A DNA stretch of 47,985 nt from Bacteroidaceae bacterium. Its GTDB lineage: Bacteria; Bacteroidota; Bacteroidia; Bacteroidales; Bacteroidaceae. The translations under genes were made by a program, and so were the position numbers. Position 1 is the stretch's first letter, and every line of letters starts with the position of its first letter. Under the pieces are notes generated by a model. It did not search any database. It was not told the origin of the DNA and was given only the letters and a program-made list of their open reading frames with translations. Where the stretch lies: contig JAKSIV010000016.1 in the NCBI GenBank assembly GCA_024398635.1, positions 1 through 47,985 of the forward strand, in the 5' to 3' direction. Positions 1-7,348 of this stretch are shown in pieces.

Positions 1-18
1 ATTTCACTATTCGGGTGT

Positions 19-37
19 TGCCATTCAATAAATGGCA
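19..37. other. Short inverted repeat upstream of the epimerase gene
   Basis: TGCCATT and AATGGCA flank a five-base loop. The hairpin lies just ahead of the first gene and has no T tract, so a terminator is not supported. The 51 bases before the first gene hold nothing else recognisable. Confidence 0.25.
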
Positions 38-51
38 GGTAAGCTAAGAAT

Positions 52-1158
52 ATGACAAATCTCCTCACAATAATCGGGGCCAGACCGCAGATAATCAAGG
101 CGGCGGCGTTTTCAAGGGCGGTGGCAGCGCATAACGCGGCCCGGCCCGATGCGCCTGTGCGTGAACATATTCTGCACACCGGCCAGCATTACGATGAGAA
201 TATGTCCGGGGTGTTTTTCGGTGAACTCGGAATTCCTCAGCCCGACTACAACCTCGGCGTGGGCTCGGGCAGCCACGGAGAGCAGACCGCAAGAATGATA
301 GAGGGGATAGAGCAGGTGCTGAACGGGAAACTTGCTGACAGGGAGGGGAAGTGCCATACAGACTGGGACGGTGTCGTTCTCTACGGAGACACCAATTCCA
401 CGCTCGCGGGCGCGGTGGCGGCATCGAAACTTCATATCCCCGTGTTCCACATCGAGGCGGGGCTCCGTTCCTTCAATATGAATATGCCGGAGGAGGTGAA
501 CCGCATCGTATGCGACCAGCTGTCAACCATCCTTTTTGCTCCGACTCAGACCGCTGTGGACAATCTTCGCGAAGAGGGATTCTTCGATGAAAAGCGGGGA
601 TTCAGGGCGGTTGTGAACTGCGGTGACGTGATGTACGACAACACGCTGTATTTCAGCGGTATGGCTCCAGAGAACAAATATGGCGATTACGTTCTCGCTA
701 CTGTCCACCGTCAGGAAAACACCGATGACGCAGAGCGGTTAGGAAGCATTTTTGCAGCTTTGTCAAAGATAGCCGAAAGTACAAAAGTGGTGCTCCCACT
801 TCATCCTCGCACTGCAAAAGCCTTGAAAGCGAACAACATCGACACCTCTAAACTCACCATCATCCCTCCCGCATCCTATCTTGAAACGCTCAGCCTCGAA
901 AAGCACGCAAGACTCGTCCTTACCGACAGCGGAGGAGTGCAGAAGGAGGCGTTCTTCCTTGAGAGGCCCTGCATCATATTGCGTGACGAGACCGAATGGG
1001 TGGAGATAATTCAGAATGGGGCGGGAATCCTCGCCGGGGCCGACTGCGACAAGATTTTGGCAGCATACGATGCTCTGTGCGGCCGGAAAGTTGTCTTCCC
1101 ACCTGTCTTCGGTGACGGCCACGCTGCGGAGTACATACTCTCAACGATTCGCGTCTAA
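52..1158 (+). CDS. UDP-N-acetylglucosamine 2-epimerase family (WecB/WbpI-like)
   Basis: This 368-residue protein is a full-length member of the non-hydrolysing UDP-HexNAc 2-epimerase family, which inverts C2 of UDP-HexNAc to give UDP-ManNAc-type sugars for surface polysaccharides. Visible family motifs are GARPQIIKAA at the N-terminus, HTGQHYDENMS, HIEAGLRSFNMNMPEEVNR and DSGGVQKEAFFLERPCI near the C-terminus. The opening GARPQ rather than GTRPE is more like WbpI, the UDP-2,3-diacetamido glucuronate epimerase, than E. coli WecB. A WlbA/WbpB-like dehydrogenase at 9.8 kb belongs to the same pathway, so the diacetamido-uronate role is a reasonable inference. The protein is cytoplasmic. The ATG at 52 gives a canonical N-terminus. 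The last codons, GATTCGCGTCTAA, resemble half of the palindrome seen at 2851. Confidence 0.9.
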   Translation: MTNLLTIIGARPQIIKAAAFSRAVAAHNAARPDAPVREHILHTGQHYDENMSGVFFGELGIPQPDYNLGVGSGSHGEQTARMIEGIEQVLNGKLADREGKCHTDWDGVVLYGDTNSTLAGAVAASKLHIPVFHIEAGLRSFNMNMPEEVNRIVCDQLSTILFAPTQTAVDNLREEGFFDEKRGFRAVVNCGDVMYDNTLYFSGMAPENKYGDYVLATVHRQENTDDAERLGSIFAALSKIAESTKVVLPLHPRTAKALKANNIDTSKLTIIPPASYLETLSLEKHARLVLTDSGGVQKEAFFLERPCIILRDETEWVEIIQNGAGILAGADCDKILAAYDALCGRKVVFPPVFGDGHAAEYILSTIRV

Positions 1159-1159
1159 A

Positions 1160-1214
1160 TATCAATTTTGATAAATAATAACTATATTTGCAGCGTAATA
1201 TATCAATTTTGACA
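1160..1214 (+). promoter_or_regulatory. hipBA promoter with two operator-like palindromes
   Basis: A -7 box TATATTTG lies at 1183-1190. It is flanked by TATCA-ATTT-TGATA at 1160-1173 (perfect arms) and TATCA-ATTT-TGACA at 1201-1214 (one mismatch). The two sites are 41 bases apart, about four helical turns. HipB-type antitoxins bind inverted repeats around their own promoter, so these are good autoregulatory operator candidates. The second site ends three bases before the ATG. Confidence 0.6.
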
Positions 1215-1217
1215 TTT

Positions 1218-1565
1218 ATGGAAAATATTAATATGCTGTCGGATTCGGAGATTACGGCAAAAATCTCTTCAAGGTTGAAGGATCTCAGACTGAAGCAGAA
1301 CATAACGCGTCAGGAACTGGCTGCAAAATCCGGCGTGTCCGTAGCGTCGATTGCCCGTATGGAAGGGGGCGAAATAAAATCCTTTGATTCTTTTGTGAGG
1401 ATTTCGCGCACGTTGGGCAAGATAGGCATTTTTCTTCCGTTGGTGGAGGAAGAGCCGATAAGCCCCAATGAATACCTCAGAATGATGCAGGCGGCTGGGA
1501 AGCATCAACGCAAACGTGCATCGAAAAGCCTCGGAATTAAAAAACAGGAGGATAAAGGATGGTAG
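1218..1565 (+). CDS. hipB: HipB-like antitoxin, XRE-family HTH
   Basis: About 115 residues. An XRE helix-turn-helix occupies roughly residues 15-70 (LRLKQNITRQELAAKSGVSV, then ASIARMEGG). The family supplies the DNA-binding antitoxin and autorepressor of type II HipBA modules. The ATG at 1218 is chosen because the longer frame would begin at a TTG inside the -7 box at 1188, which cannot be in the message. The C-terminus is basic (KHQRKRASKSLGIKKQ) and may be the flexible toxin-contacting or degradable tail. The stop overlaps the start of hipA by seven bases, so the two are translationally coupled in the usual antitoxin-first order. Confidence 0.85.
   Translation: MENINMLSDSEITAKISSRLKDLRLKQNITRQELAAKSGVSVASIARMEGGEIKSFDSFVRISRTLGKIGIFLPLVEEEPISPNEYLRMMQAAGKHQRKRASKSLGIKKQEDKGW
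1546..1551 (+). promoter_or_regulatory. Strong Shine-Dalgarno before hipA
   Basis: AGGAGG sits seven bases before the hipA ATG at 1559, inside the end of hipB. Such a full Shine-Dalgarno is rare elsewhere in this window and confirms the start. It also hints that the module came from elsewhere or needs tightly set toxin translation. Confidence 0.6.
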
Positions 1566-2842
1566 ATGTCGCACAGGTGAAGATGTGGGGCAGGCCTGTG
1601 GGGGCCGTAAGGTGGGATGCCCGGTATGGAATGGCGCAGTTTGAGTATGATGCCGGTTTTGCGAATACCGGCCTGCAGCCGTCGCCTCTGATGATGCCGG
1701 TGCAGCCGGGTCGTGTATATGGTTTCGGTGACCTGAACAGGAATACATTCTGCGGCCTTCCGGGGATGCTGGCGGATTCTTTGCCTGACACATACGGACG
1801 TGCACTGTTTGACAAGTGGCTGTCGTTGACAGGAAGAACAAGCGGCAATGTTGTCGAATCTCTCTGTTTTATGGGCAAGCGTTGTATGGGTGCACTTGAG
1901 TTTGAGCCGGCTATTGAAGGTGCATTTGACAATGAACAGCGTTTCGCATTGGACAGTCTGGTAGCTGTCGCACGCGAGGCACTCTCGGAAAAAAGCAATT
2001 TTCAGGCGAATCTGATGGATGACAGGAAAGAAGCCATTGCTCAGATTCTACGGCTCGGTACTTCGGCGGGTGGGCAAAGGGCCAAGGCCATTATCGCTTA
2101 CAATGCAAGAACGGGAGAGGTGCGCTCCGGTCAGGTGGATGCACCTGTGGGCTTTGACCATTATCTGATAAAGTTGGATGGCGTATCCGGTACGGCGGGG
2201 CTCAAAGAGACCGGAAATTTTGGACGGCTGGAATATTCATTTGCCCTTCTGGCAAAGGCCTGCGGCATTGATATGACGGAATGCTTTCTGATAGAGGAAA
2301 ACGGGAGAGCGCATTTTCTTACCAGACGTTTTGATCGGATGGGCGGAGAAAAGGTGCACATGCAGACCCTGTGCGGAATTGCCCACTATGACTACCGGTT
2401 GTTGAGAGCTTACTCTTACGAACAGGCGTTCGACGTAATGCGGGGGTTGGGGCTGACTTATCAGGAGGCGCAGGAGATGTTCCGGAGGCTGGTATTCAAT
2501 GTTGTTGTGAGGAATCAGGATGACCATACGAAAAACATCTCGTTCCTGATGGACAGAAGCGGGAAATGGCGGCTGTCTCCGGCCTACGATATAGGTTATG
2601 CCTATAATCCCGGCGGTATCTGGACATCTTCGCACCAGATGTCGGTCAATGGCAAGTTTGACGATATTACACGTGCCGATCTGCTGGAACTGGCTTCCCG
2701 GAACAATATTCGAGGTGCATCTTCCATGATCGAAGAGATTTGCGAGGTCTGTGCCGGGTGGCGGCAGATAGCGCGGGAATGCAACGTGCCGCAGTCTGTC
2801 ATTGATGCGATCGAACCCAATATGAGAACACTCGGAATATGA
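1559..2842 (+). CDS. hipA: HipA-like serine/threonine kinase toxin
   Basis: 427 residues, close to the 440 of E. coli HipA. HipA kinases phosphorylate a translation factor, glutamyl-tRNA synthetase in E. coli, and induce dormancy. The N-terminal subdomain carries the hallmark GLPGMLADSLPD. The catalytic segment is NQDDHTKN (residues 319-326), where D321 aligns with the catalytic Asp309 of E. coli HipA and N326 with Asn314. D344 in SPAYDIG aligns with Mg-binding Asp332, and the 23-residue spacing is preserved, so the kinase looks active. The gene overlaps hipB and sits between capsule genes, so the module was probably inserted into the locus. The true cellular target is unknown. Confidence 0.9.
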   Translation: MVDVAQVKMWGRPVGAVRWDARYGMAQFEYDAGFANTGLQPSPLMMPVQPGRVYGFGDLNRNTFCGLPGMLADSLPDTYGRALFDKWLSLTGRTSGNVVESLCFMGKRCMGALEFEPAIEGAFDNEQRFALDSLVAVAREALSEKSNFQANLMDDRKEAIAQILRLGTSAGGQRAKAIIAYNARTGEVRSGQVDAPVGFDHYLIKLDGVSGTAGLKETGNFGRLEYSFALLAKACGIDMTECFLIEENGRAHFLTRRFDRMGGEKVHMQTLCGIAHYDYRLLRAYSYEQAFDVMRGLGLTYQEAQEMFRRLVFNVVVRNQDDHTKNISFLMDRSGKWRLSPAYDIGYAYNPGGIWTSSHQMSVNGKFDDITRADLLELASRNNIRGASSMIEEICEVCAGWRQIARECNVPQSVIDAIEPNMRTLGI

Positions 2843-2850
2843 CCGGCCTT

Positions 2851-2878
2851 CGTACACCGCGCGATTCGCGTCTGTACG
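2851..2878. repeat. GTACA/CGCGA palindrome between hipA and the fusion gene
   Basis: Outer arms CGTACA and TGTACG enclose inner arms CGCGA and TCGCG with a one-base loop. It occupies most of the 49-base gap and may act as a weak terminator for hipA. It shares the TGTACAGACGCGA pattern with the palindrome inside the next gene at 3615-3645, so both look like copies of one dispersed palindromic element. Confidence 0.6.
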
Positions 2879-2891
2879 ACAAGAACAGAAC

Positions 2892-5800
2892 ATGGACTTC
2901 ACTCTTAAGAAATACAGGGAACTGCTCACCGCACTGGAGGGTTACGGCGAGGTGACGATCAGGCATGATGTGGACCGCAGGCCGCAGAACAGCCTGGCCG
3001 TGGCAAGGCTTGAGGCTGCGATGGGATGGAAGGCGGTCTATTATTTCCGGGCGGTGCCTGAAAGCTGGGACGAGGATATAATCCGCGAAATATCGAAGCT
3101 CGGGCACGAAATCGGCTATCACTATGAGTGCCTGACCACCTGCCGCGGGGATGTGGATGCCGCGTGGGAGGATTTCAAGGCCAATCTCGCAAAGCTTCGC
3201 GCCATCGCTCCGGTGCAAAGCATCTGTATGCACGGCTCTCCGCGCTCGCCATTCGACAGCAGGGACATCTGGAATAAATATGATTACCGTGGCCTTGGCA
3301 TAGATTACGAGCCATACCTTGACACCGACTGGTCAAAGACCTTTTACCTCACTGACACGGGTCGTCGATGGGACGGATACAAAGTGAGCGTGCGGGACAG
3401 AATTCCGGGGTGGCAGGAGAAATGGCAGGCTGAAGGGCTGGCATATCACTGCACCGATGACATCATCTCCGCTGCCGGAGCCGGTACACTTCCGCATCGG
3501 ATAATGATAACGACTCATCCCCAGCGTTGGGCCGACTCGCCGCTTGAGTGGGCAAAGGAGCTAGTCCTTCAGAACGCAAAGAATATTGTGAAGCGATTTG
3601 TACACACGCAAGTTTGTACAGACGCGAGTCACTCGCGTGTGTGCAAAGACACCCTCCACCGGATAGCCTATTCTACCGATGCCAGTGCGTATCGGGAGAT
3701 GCCGATGGGAGTGGCGTATCCGGAAAGGGATACGGACATTCCTGTGCTGATAGAAGCCGCCCGCGAGCGTAAAACTTGCCTGATCCCGAGGGCAGGCGGC
3801 ACGTCCATTGCCGGTCAGGTGGTGGGCAGTGGCATTGTTGTGGACATCAGCAAGCATTTCAACAGGATACTTGAAATCAATGCCGAAGAAAAGTGGGCAA
3901 GGGTTGAGCCGGGGGTGGTGCGTGATGAACTGAACATTGCGCTCAAGCCTTACGGATTATTCTTCAGTCCCGAGACCTCCACCAGCAACAGATGCTGCAT
4001 TGGAGGAATGACGGGCAACAACTCCTGCGGTACCCACTCGCTGGTGTATGGCTCCACACGCCATCACGTGCTCCAGCTCAAGGGCTACCTGTCAGACGGC
4101 TCTTACTTTGACACGGATGTCCGTGGCGAGGGAGAATTGGAAAAGAAAATCTATGCCCAGCTTGAAGGGTGGAAGAATGATGAGGCTGTCAGGAAACTGA
4201 TAGAAGAAAATTATCCCGACAAGACTCTGCGAAGAAGAAGTTGCGGATATGCCATTGATGAGGCCATCGAGGACGAAAACATAGACCTTTGCAAACTTAT
4301 CTGCGGCTCCGAGGGCACGCTGGCGTTCATCACGGAAATCAAGGTTTCGCTCGACCCGCTTCCACCAAAGGAAACGATGGTGCTTTGCGCCCACTGCAAA
4401 TCTCTGGAGGACAGCTTTGAGGCAAATCTTGTGGCACTCAAGCACAACCCTGTTGCCATCGAACTGATGGACGGAAAGATTCTGGAACTCAGCAAGGGGA
4501 ACATTGCGGCAGAAAAGAACCGTTTCTTCGTGCAAGGTGATCCGGCCGCACTGTTGATTTCGGAATTCAACGGTCCGGATATGGACAGTAATGCCGATGC
4601 GCTGGAAAAGGCTTTGGAAGAATCCGGATTGGCATACACCTGCACAAGGGTCTATGGGGCTGATGTCTCCCGGGTGTGGGCTCTTCGAAAGGCCGGTCTT
4701 GGAGTACTGAGCGGAATGAAGGGCGATGCCAAACCGATAGGTGTTATCGAAGATACTGCTGTTGCCCCCGAAAGGATGCCTGCCTATATGAAGGATTTCC
4801 GCCTGATGCTGGAAAAGCTCGGGCTGAGTTGTGTGTTCTATGGCCATATCAGCACAGGCGAGCTGCACCTGAGACCTATCATCAACATCAAGACTGCCGA
4901 GGGGAAGAAACAGTTCAGGGCTGTTGCCGAAGAGACGGCAAAACTTGTCAGGAAGCACAAGGGCTCCCTTAGCGGAGAACACGGAGACGGGCGTCTTCGC
5001 GGAGAGTTCATACCTCTGATGTATGGCGATGAGTGCTATCAGATGATGCGTGAGGTGAAGAGGTGCTGGGATCCTGACGGAGTGTTCAATATGAACAAGA
5101 TTGTGGATGCCCCCGGGATGGACGAGTGGCTCAGATTCAATGTAGGCCAGTCATACAGGATAGCATCCCAGATCCCTGCCGACAAGACCTATTTCAACTG
5201 GAGGGCTGCATTCGACGAATGTCACACGGAGGGAGTCAGTGGTGTGTCTTCTCAGACGCACGCCCTGATGTGCTCCATCGAACAATGCAATGGTGCGGGT
5301 GACTGCCGCAAGAGCAATCTGATAGGCGGTACGATGTGTCCTGCCTTCAAGGAGAGCCGTGATGAGTTGAAAACCACAAGAGCCCGTGCCAATGTGCTGA
5401 GGGAATGCCTCACCAATGGCGGAGGCTTCGACTCGCCTGAGATAAAGGAGATACTCGACAGTTGTCTTGCCTGCAAGGGCTGCCGGAGCGAGTGTCCTTC
5501 GAATGTGGATATGACCCGCATCCGTGCCGAAGTTCTCCAGCAGATATACGACAGAAAAGGTACTCCATTACGCTCGTTTGCAGTGGCAAGAATGGCTTGG
5601 GTGGAGAGACTCGGTTCATACGTTGCTCCTGTCTATAATTTCTTTGCCGGTTGGAAACTTTCATCAGCAATAATCAAGAAAATCATCAGTTTCGCCCCCG
5701 AAAGGGCGATACCGAAGATTTACCACAGGAGGTTCAAGGTCTCGAATGTGGAACGTGACAGAAAGGTCTATTTCTTCCTGGATGAGTTCACCCGATACAA

Positions 5801-6497
5801 TGAGCCCGAACTTGCAGAAGCGCTTATCAGTCTCCTTGAACGCTTGGGATATCAGGTGATTATCCCAAAGCAGGTGGAGAGCGGACGTGCAGCCATATCG
5901 AAAGGTTGCCTGAAACTTGCCAAAAAGTTTGCATTGAAGAATGTCACTTTGCTGAAAGACATCGTCTCGGCTGATGCTCCATTAATTGGCATTGAACCCT
6001 CCTGCATCCTGACTTTCAGGGATGAATATCCGGACTTGGTGCCGGCAGAGATGAGGGCTGTGGCTCAGTCTCTTGGCAGGAATTGTTTGCTCTATGACGA
6101 ATTCATAATGCGTGAAGTGGAGGCGGGAAGGATAACTTCAGAGCAGTTCAAAGGGAGCGAAGTGGATATCTGGCTTCACGGACATTGCCACCAGAAGGCA
6201 CTGGTTGGAATAGAGAAAACTGCTGCCGCTTTGAGGCTGATAAAGGGCGCAACGATTCACGTAATCCCTTCAGGCTGTTGCGGAATGGCAGGCTCGTTCG
6301 GCTATGAGGCGGAACACTACAAGACATCGCTTGCCATAGGCGAAATGGTACTGTTCCCGGCTGTACGCAAGGCGGTTGCCGCTGTGGGCAAGCCTGCAAT
6401 AGTGGCGGCTCCCGGAACCTCCTGCAGACAACAGATTCTGGACGGAACGGGCGTCAAGGCTGTGCACCCGATAGTGATTTTAGAGAGGTATTTATAA
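2892..6497 (+). CDS. Deacetylase-like domain fused to FAD-linked/Fe-S oxidoreductase
   Basis: A 1201-residue protein with two apparently unrelated parts. Residues 1-236 resemble a polysaccharide deacetylase-like domain of capsule loci (RHDVD at 24-28, LGHEIGYHYE, a late THP). Residues 253-1201 form a complete D-lactate dehydrogenase/glycolate oxidase-type protein. It has a PCMH FAD-binding domain (PRAGGTSIAGQ, GGMTGNNSCGTHS) and a FAD-oxidase C-terminal domain with GEHGDGR. Two cysteine clusters follow: MCSIEQC...CRKS...MCP near 793, and CLACKGCRSECP near 857. A cysteine-rich electron-transfer domain has GHCHQKAL near 1096 and SGCCGMAGSFG near 1126. The two parts meet at residues 237-252, which are encoded by a tandem repeat and palindrome. 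The oxidoreductase part probably oxidises a 2-hydroxy acid and passes electrons through Fe-S clusters. Its role in the capsule locus is unclear. Confidence 0.8.
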   Translation: MDFTLKKYRELLTALEGYGEVTIRHDVDRRPQNSLAVARLEAAMGWKAVYYFRAVPESWDEDIIREISKLGHEIGYHYECLTTCRGDVDAAWEDFKANLAKLRAIAPVQSICMHGSPRSPFDSRDIWNKYDYRGLGIDYEPYLDTDWSKTFYLTDTGRRWDGYKVSVRDRIPGWQEKWQAEGLAYHCTDDIISAAGAGTLPHRIMITTHPQRWADSPLEWAKELVLQNAKNIVKRFVHTQVCTDASHSRVCKDTLHRIAYSTDASAYREMPMGVAYPERDTDIPVLIEAARERKTCLIPRAGGTSIAGQVVGSGIVVDISKHFNRILEINAEEKWARVEPGVVRDELNIALKPYGLFFSPETSTSNRCCIGGMTGNNSCGTHSLVYGSTRHHVLQLKGYLSDGSYFDTDVRGEGELEKKIYAQLEGWKNDEAVRKLIEENYPDKTLRRRSCGYAIDEAIEDENIDLCKLICGSEGTLAFITEIKVSLDPLPPKETMVLCAHCKSLEDSFEANLVALKHNPVAIELMDGKILELSKGNIAAEKNRFFVQGDPAALLISEFNGPDMDSNADALEKALEESGLAYTCTRVYGADVSRVWALRKAGLGVLSGMKGDAKPIGVIEDTAVAPERMPAYMKDFRLMLEKLGLSCVFYGHISTGELHLRPIINIKTAEGKKQFRAVAEETAKLVRKHKGSLSGEHGDGRLRGEFIPLMYGDECYQMMREVKRCWDPDGVFNMNKIVDAPGMDEWLRFNVGQSYRIASQIPADKTYFNWRAAFDECHTEGVSGVSSQTHALMCSIEQCNGAGDCRKSNLIGGTMCPAFKESRDELKTTRARANVLRECLTNGGGFDSPEIKEILDSCLACKGCRSECPSNVDMTRIRAEVLQQIYDRKGTPLRSFAVARMAWVERLGSYVAPVYNFFAGWKLSSAIIKKIISFAPERAIPKIYHRRFKVSNVERDRKVYFFLDEFTRYNEPELAEALISLLERLGYQVIIPKQVESGRAAISKGCLKLAKKFALKNVTLLKDIVSADAPLIGIEPSCILTFRDEYPDLVPAEMRAVAQSLGRNCLLYDEFIMREVEAGRITSEQFKGSEVDIWLHGHCHQKALVGIEKTAAALRLIKGATIHVIPSGCCGMAGSFGYEAEHYKTSLAIGEMVLFPAVRKAVAAVGKPAIVAAPGTSCRQQILDGTGVKAVHPIVILERYL
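3597..3645. repeat. In-frame tandem repeat and palindrome at a domain junction
   Basis: TTTGTACACACGCAAG (3597-3612) is followed directly by TTTGTACAGACGCGAG (3613-3628), 14 of 16 identical. The second copy opens a palindrome at 3615-3645: TGTACA, G, ACGCGAGT, loop C, ACTCGCGT, G, TGTGCA. It encodes residues 237-252 of the fusion protein without breaking the frame and is related to the palindrome at 2851. Confidence 0.7.
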
Positions 6498-6516
6498 TGA
6501 AGTTCAAAAGTTTTTG

Positions 6517-6524
6517 TAATTTTG
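6517..6524 (+). promoter_or_regulatory. -7 box upstream of the wza-like gene
   Basis: TAATTTTG matches TAnnTTTG and lies seven bases before the ATG at 6532, implying a very short leader. No clear -33 element is visible at the right distance. Confidence 0.45.
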
Positions 6525-6531
6525 TCAACCT

Positions 6532-7314
6532 ATGAAATTTCGGATATATTCAGTATTTGCGGTTCTGGCGGCCATTTGTGCCGCCTCCTGCGCCACACCT
6601 AAGAAGGTTCTCTATCTGCAGGATATGCAGCAGGGCTCTCAGATTGATTTGGAGAACAAATATGAAGCGGCCATCAGTCCTAACGATGAACTGCGCATCA
6701 TCATTTCCTGCGAGGATAAGGAACTCTCGGAGCCTTTCAATCTCGGTTACGGTGCGGGAGGAGGATCGACGAACAACTATGGAAGTAACGGCAGATATCT
6801 GGGCTATCTCGTGGATGTTTACGGAAATATCCAGATGCCTATTCTCGGAGAAATCCACGTTGCCGGTATGACCAGGCTCCAACTTCAGAATGAAATAACC
6901 AGGCGTTTGAAAGCCGGGTCCTACATCGAGGATCCGTACGTGATGGTACGATTCAACAATTACAAGATTTTTTTCCTTGGTCCCGACGGAGGCAGGGCCA
7001 TCACCATTCCGGAGGAAAGATGCACTTTCCTTGAAGCCCTTTCTCTGGCCGGAGATCTGAGCAACTACACCAGACGGGACAAGATAGCGGTGCTGAGGGA
7101 AGTCGACGGCAAGATGACAATGCGCTATCTGGATCCGAGAAATTCGAAAGTCTTCAATGACCCGTATTATATGCTCCAGCAGAACGATATCATCATCACT
7201 CAATCTGTCAAGTCCAAGTATTACAAAGAGGAATTCTCCTTCTGGGCTTCCTGGATATCCCTGCTGTGTTCAATCACATCGGTTGTCACACTGGTGACAG
7301 TGCTCACGCGTTGA
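6532..7314 (+). CDS. Polysaccharide export lipoprotein, Wza-like
   Basis: 260 residues. An N-terminal signal peptide ends at a lipobox-like cysteine (AICAASC, Cys20), so this is an outer-membrane lipoprotein. The polysaccharide biosynthesis/export domain follows (NDELRIIIS, then LVDVYGNIQMPILGEIHVAGM, with a SLBB-like segment to about 200). A hydrophobic segment at residues 237-260 (SLLCSITSVVTLVTVLTR) forms a C-terminal membrane helix, as Wza uses to cross the outer membrane. The protein is shorter than E. coli Wza (about 380) but usual for Bacteroidales. It lies directly before the Wzc-like gene and should form the outer-membrane channel of the export machine. Confidence 0.88.
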   Translation: MKFRIYSVFAVLAAICAASCATPKKVLYLQDMQQGSQIDLENKYEAAISPNDELRIIISCEDKELSEPFNLGYGAGGGSTNNYGSNGRYLGYLVDVYGNIQMPILGEIHVAGMTRLQLQNEITRRLKAGSYIEDPYVMVRFNNYKIFFLGPDGGRAITIPEERCTFLEALSLAGDLSNYTRRDKIAVLREVDGKMTMRYLDPRNSKVFNDPYYMLQQNDIIITQSVKSKYYKEEFSFWASWISLLCSITSVVTLVTVLTR

Positions 7315-7348
7315 TATTTTTGTGAAAGATTTAAATTGTCCAGATGAT

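Noticed and set aside
1188..1217. TTG start extending HipB by ten residues
   Set aside because: The TTG is the end of the -7 box TATATTTG, so it cannot be transcribed.
2851..2878. Rho-independent terminator for hipA
   Set aside because: The palindrome lacks a T tract, and its relationship to the copy at 3615 favours a dispersed repeat.
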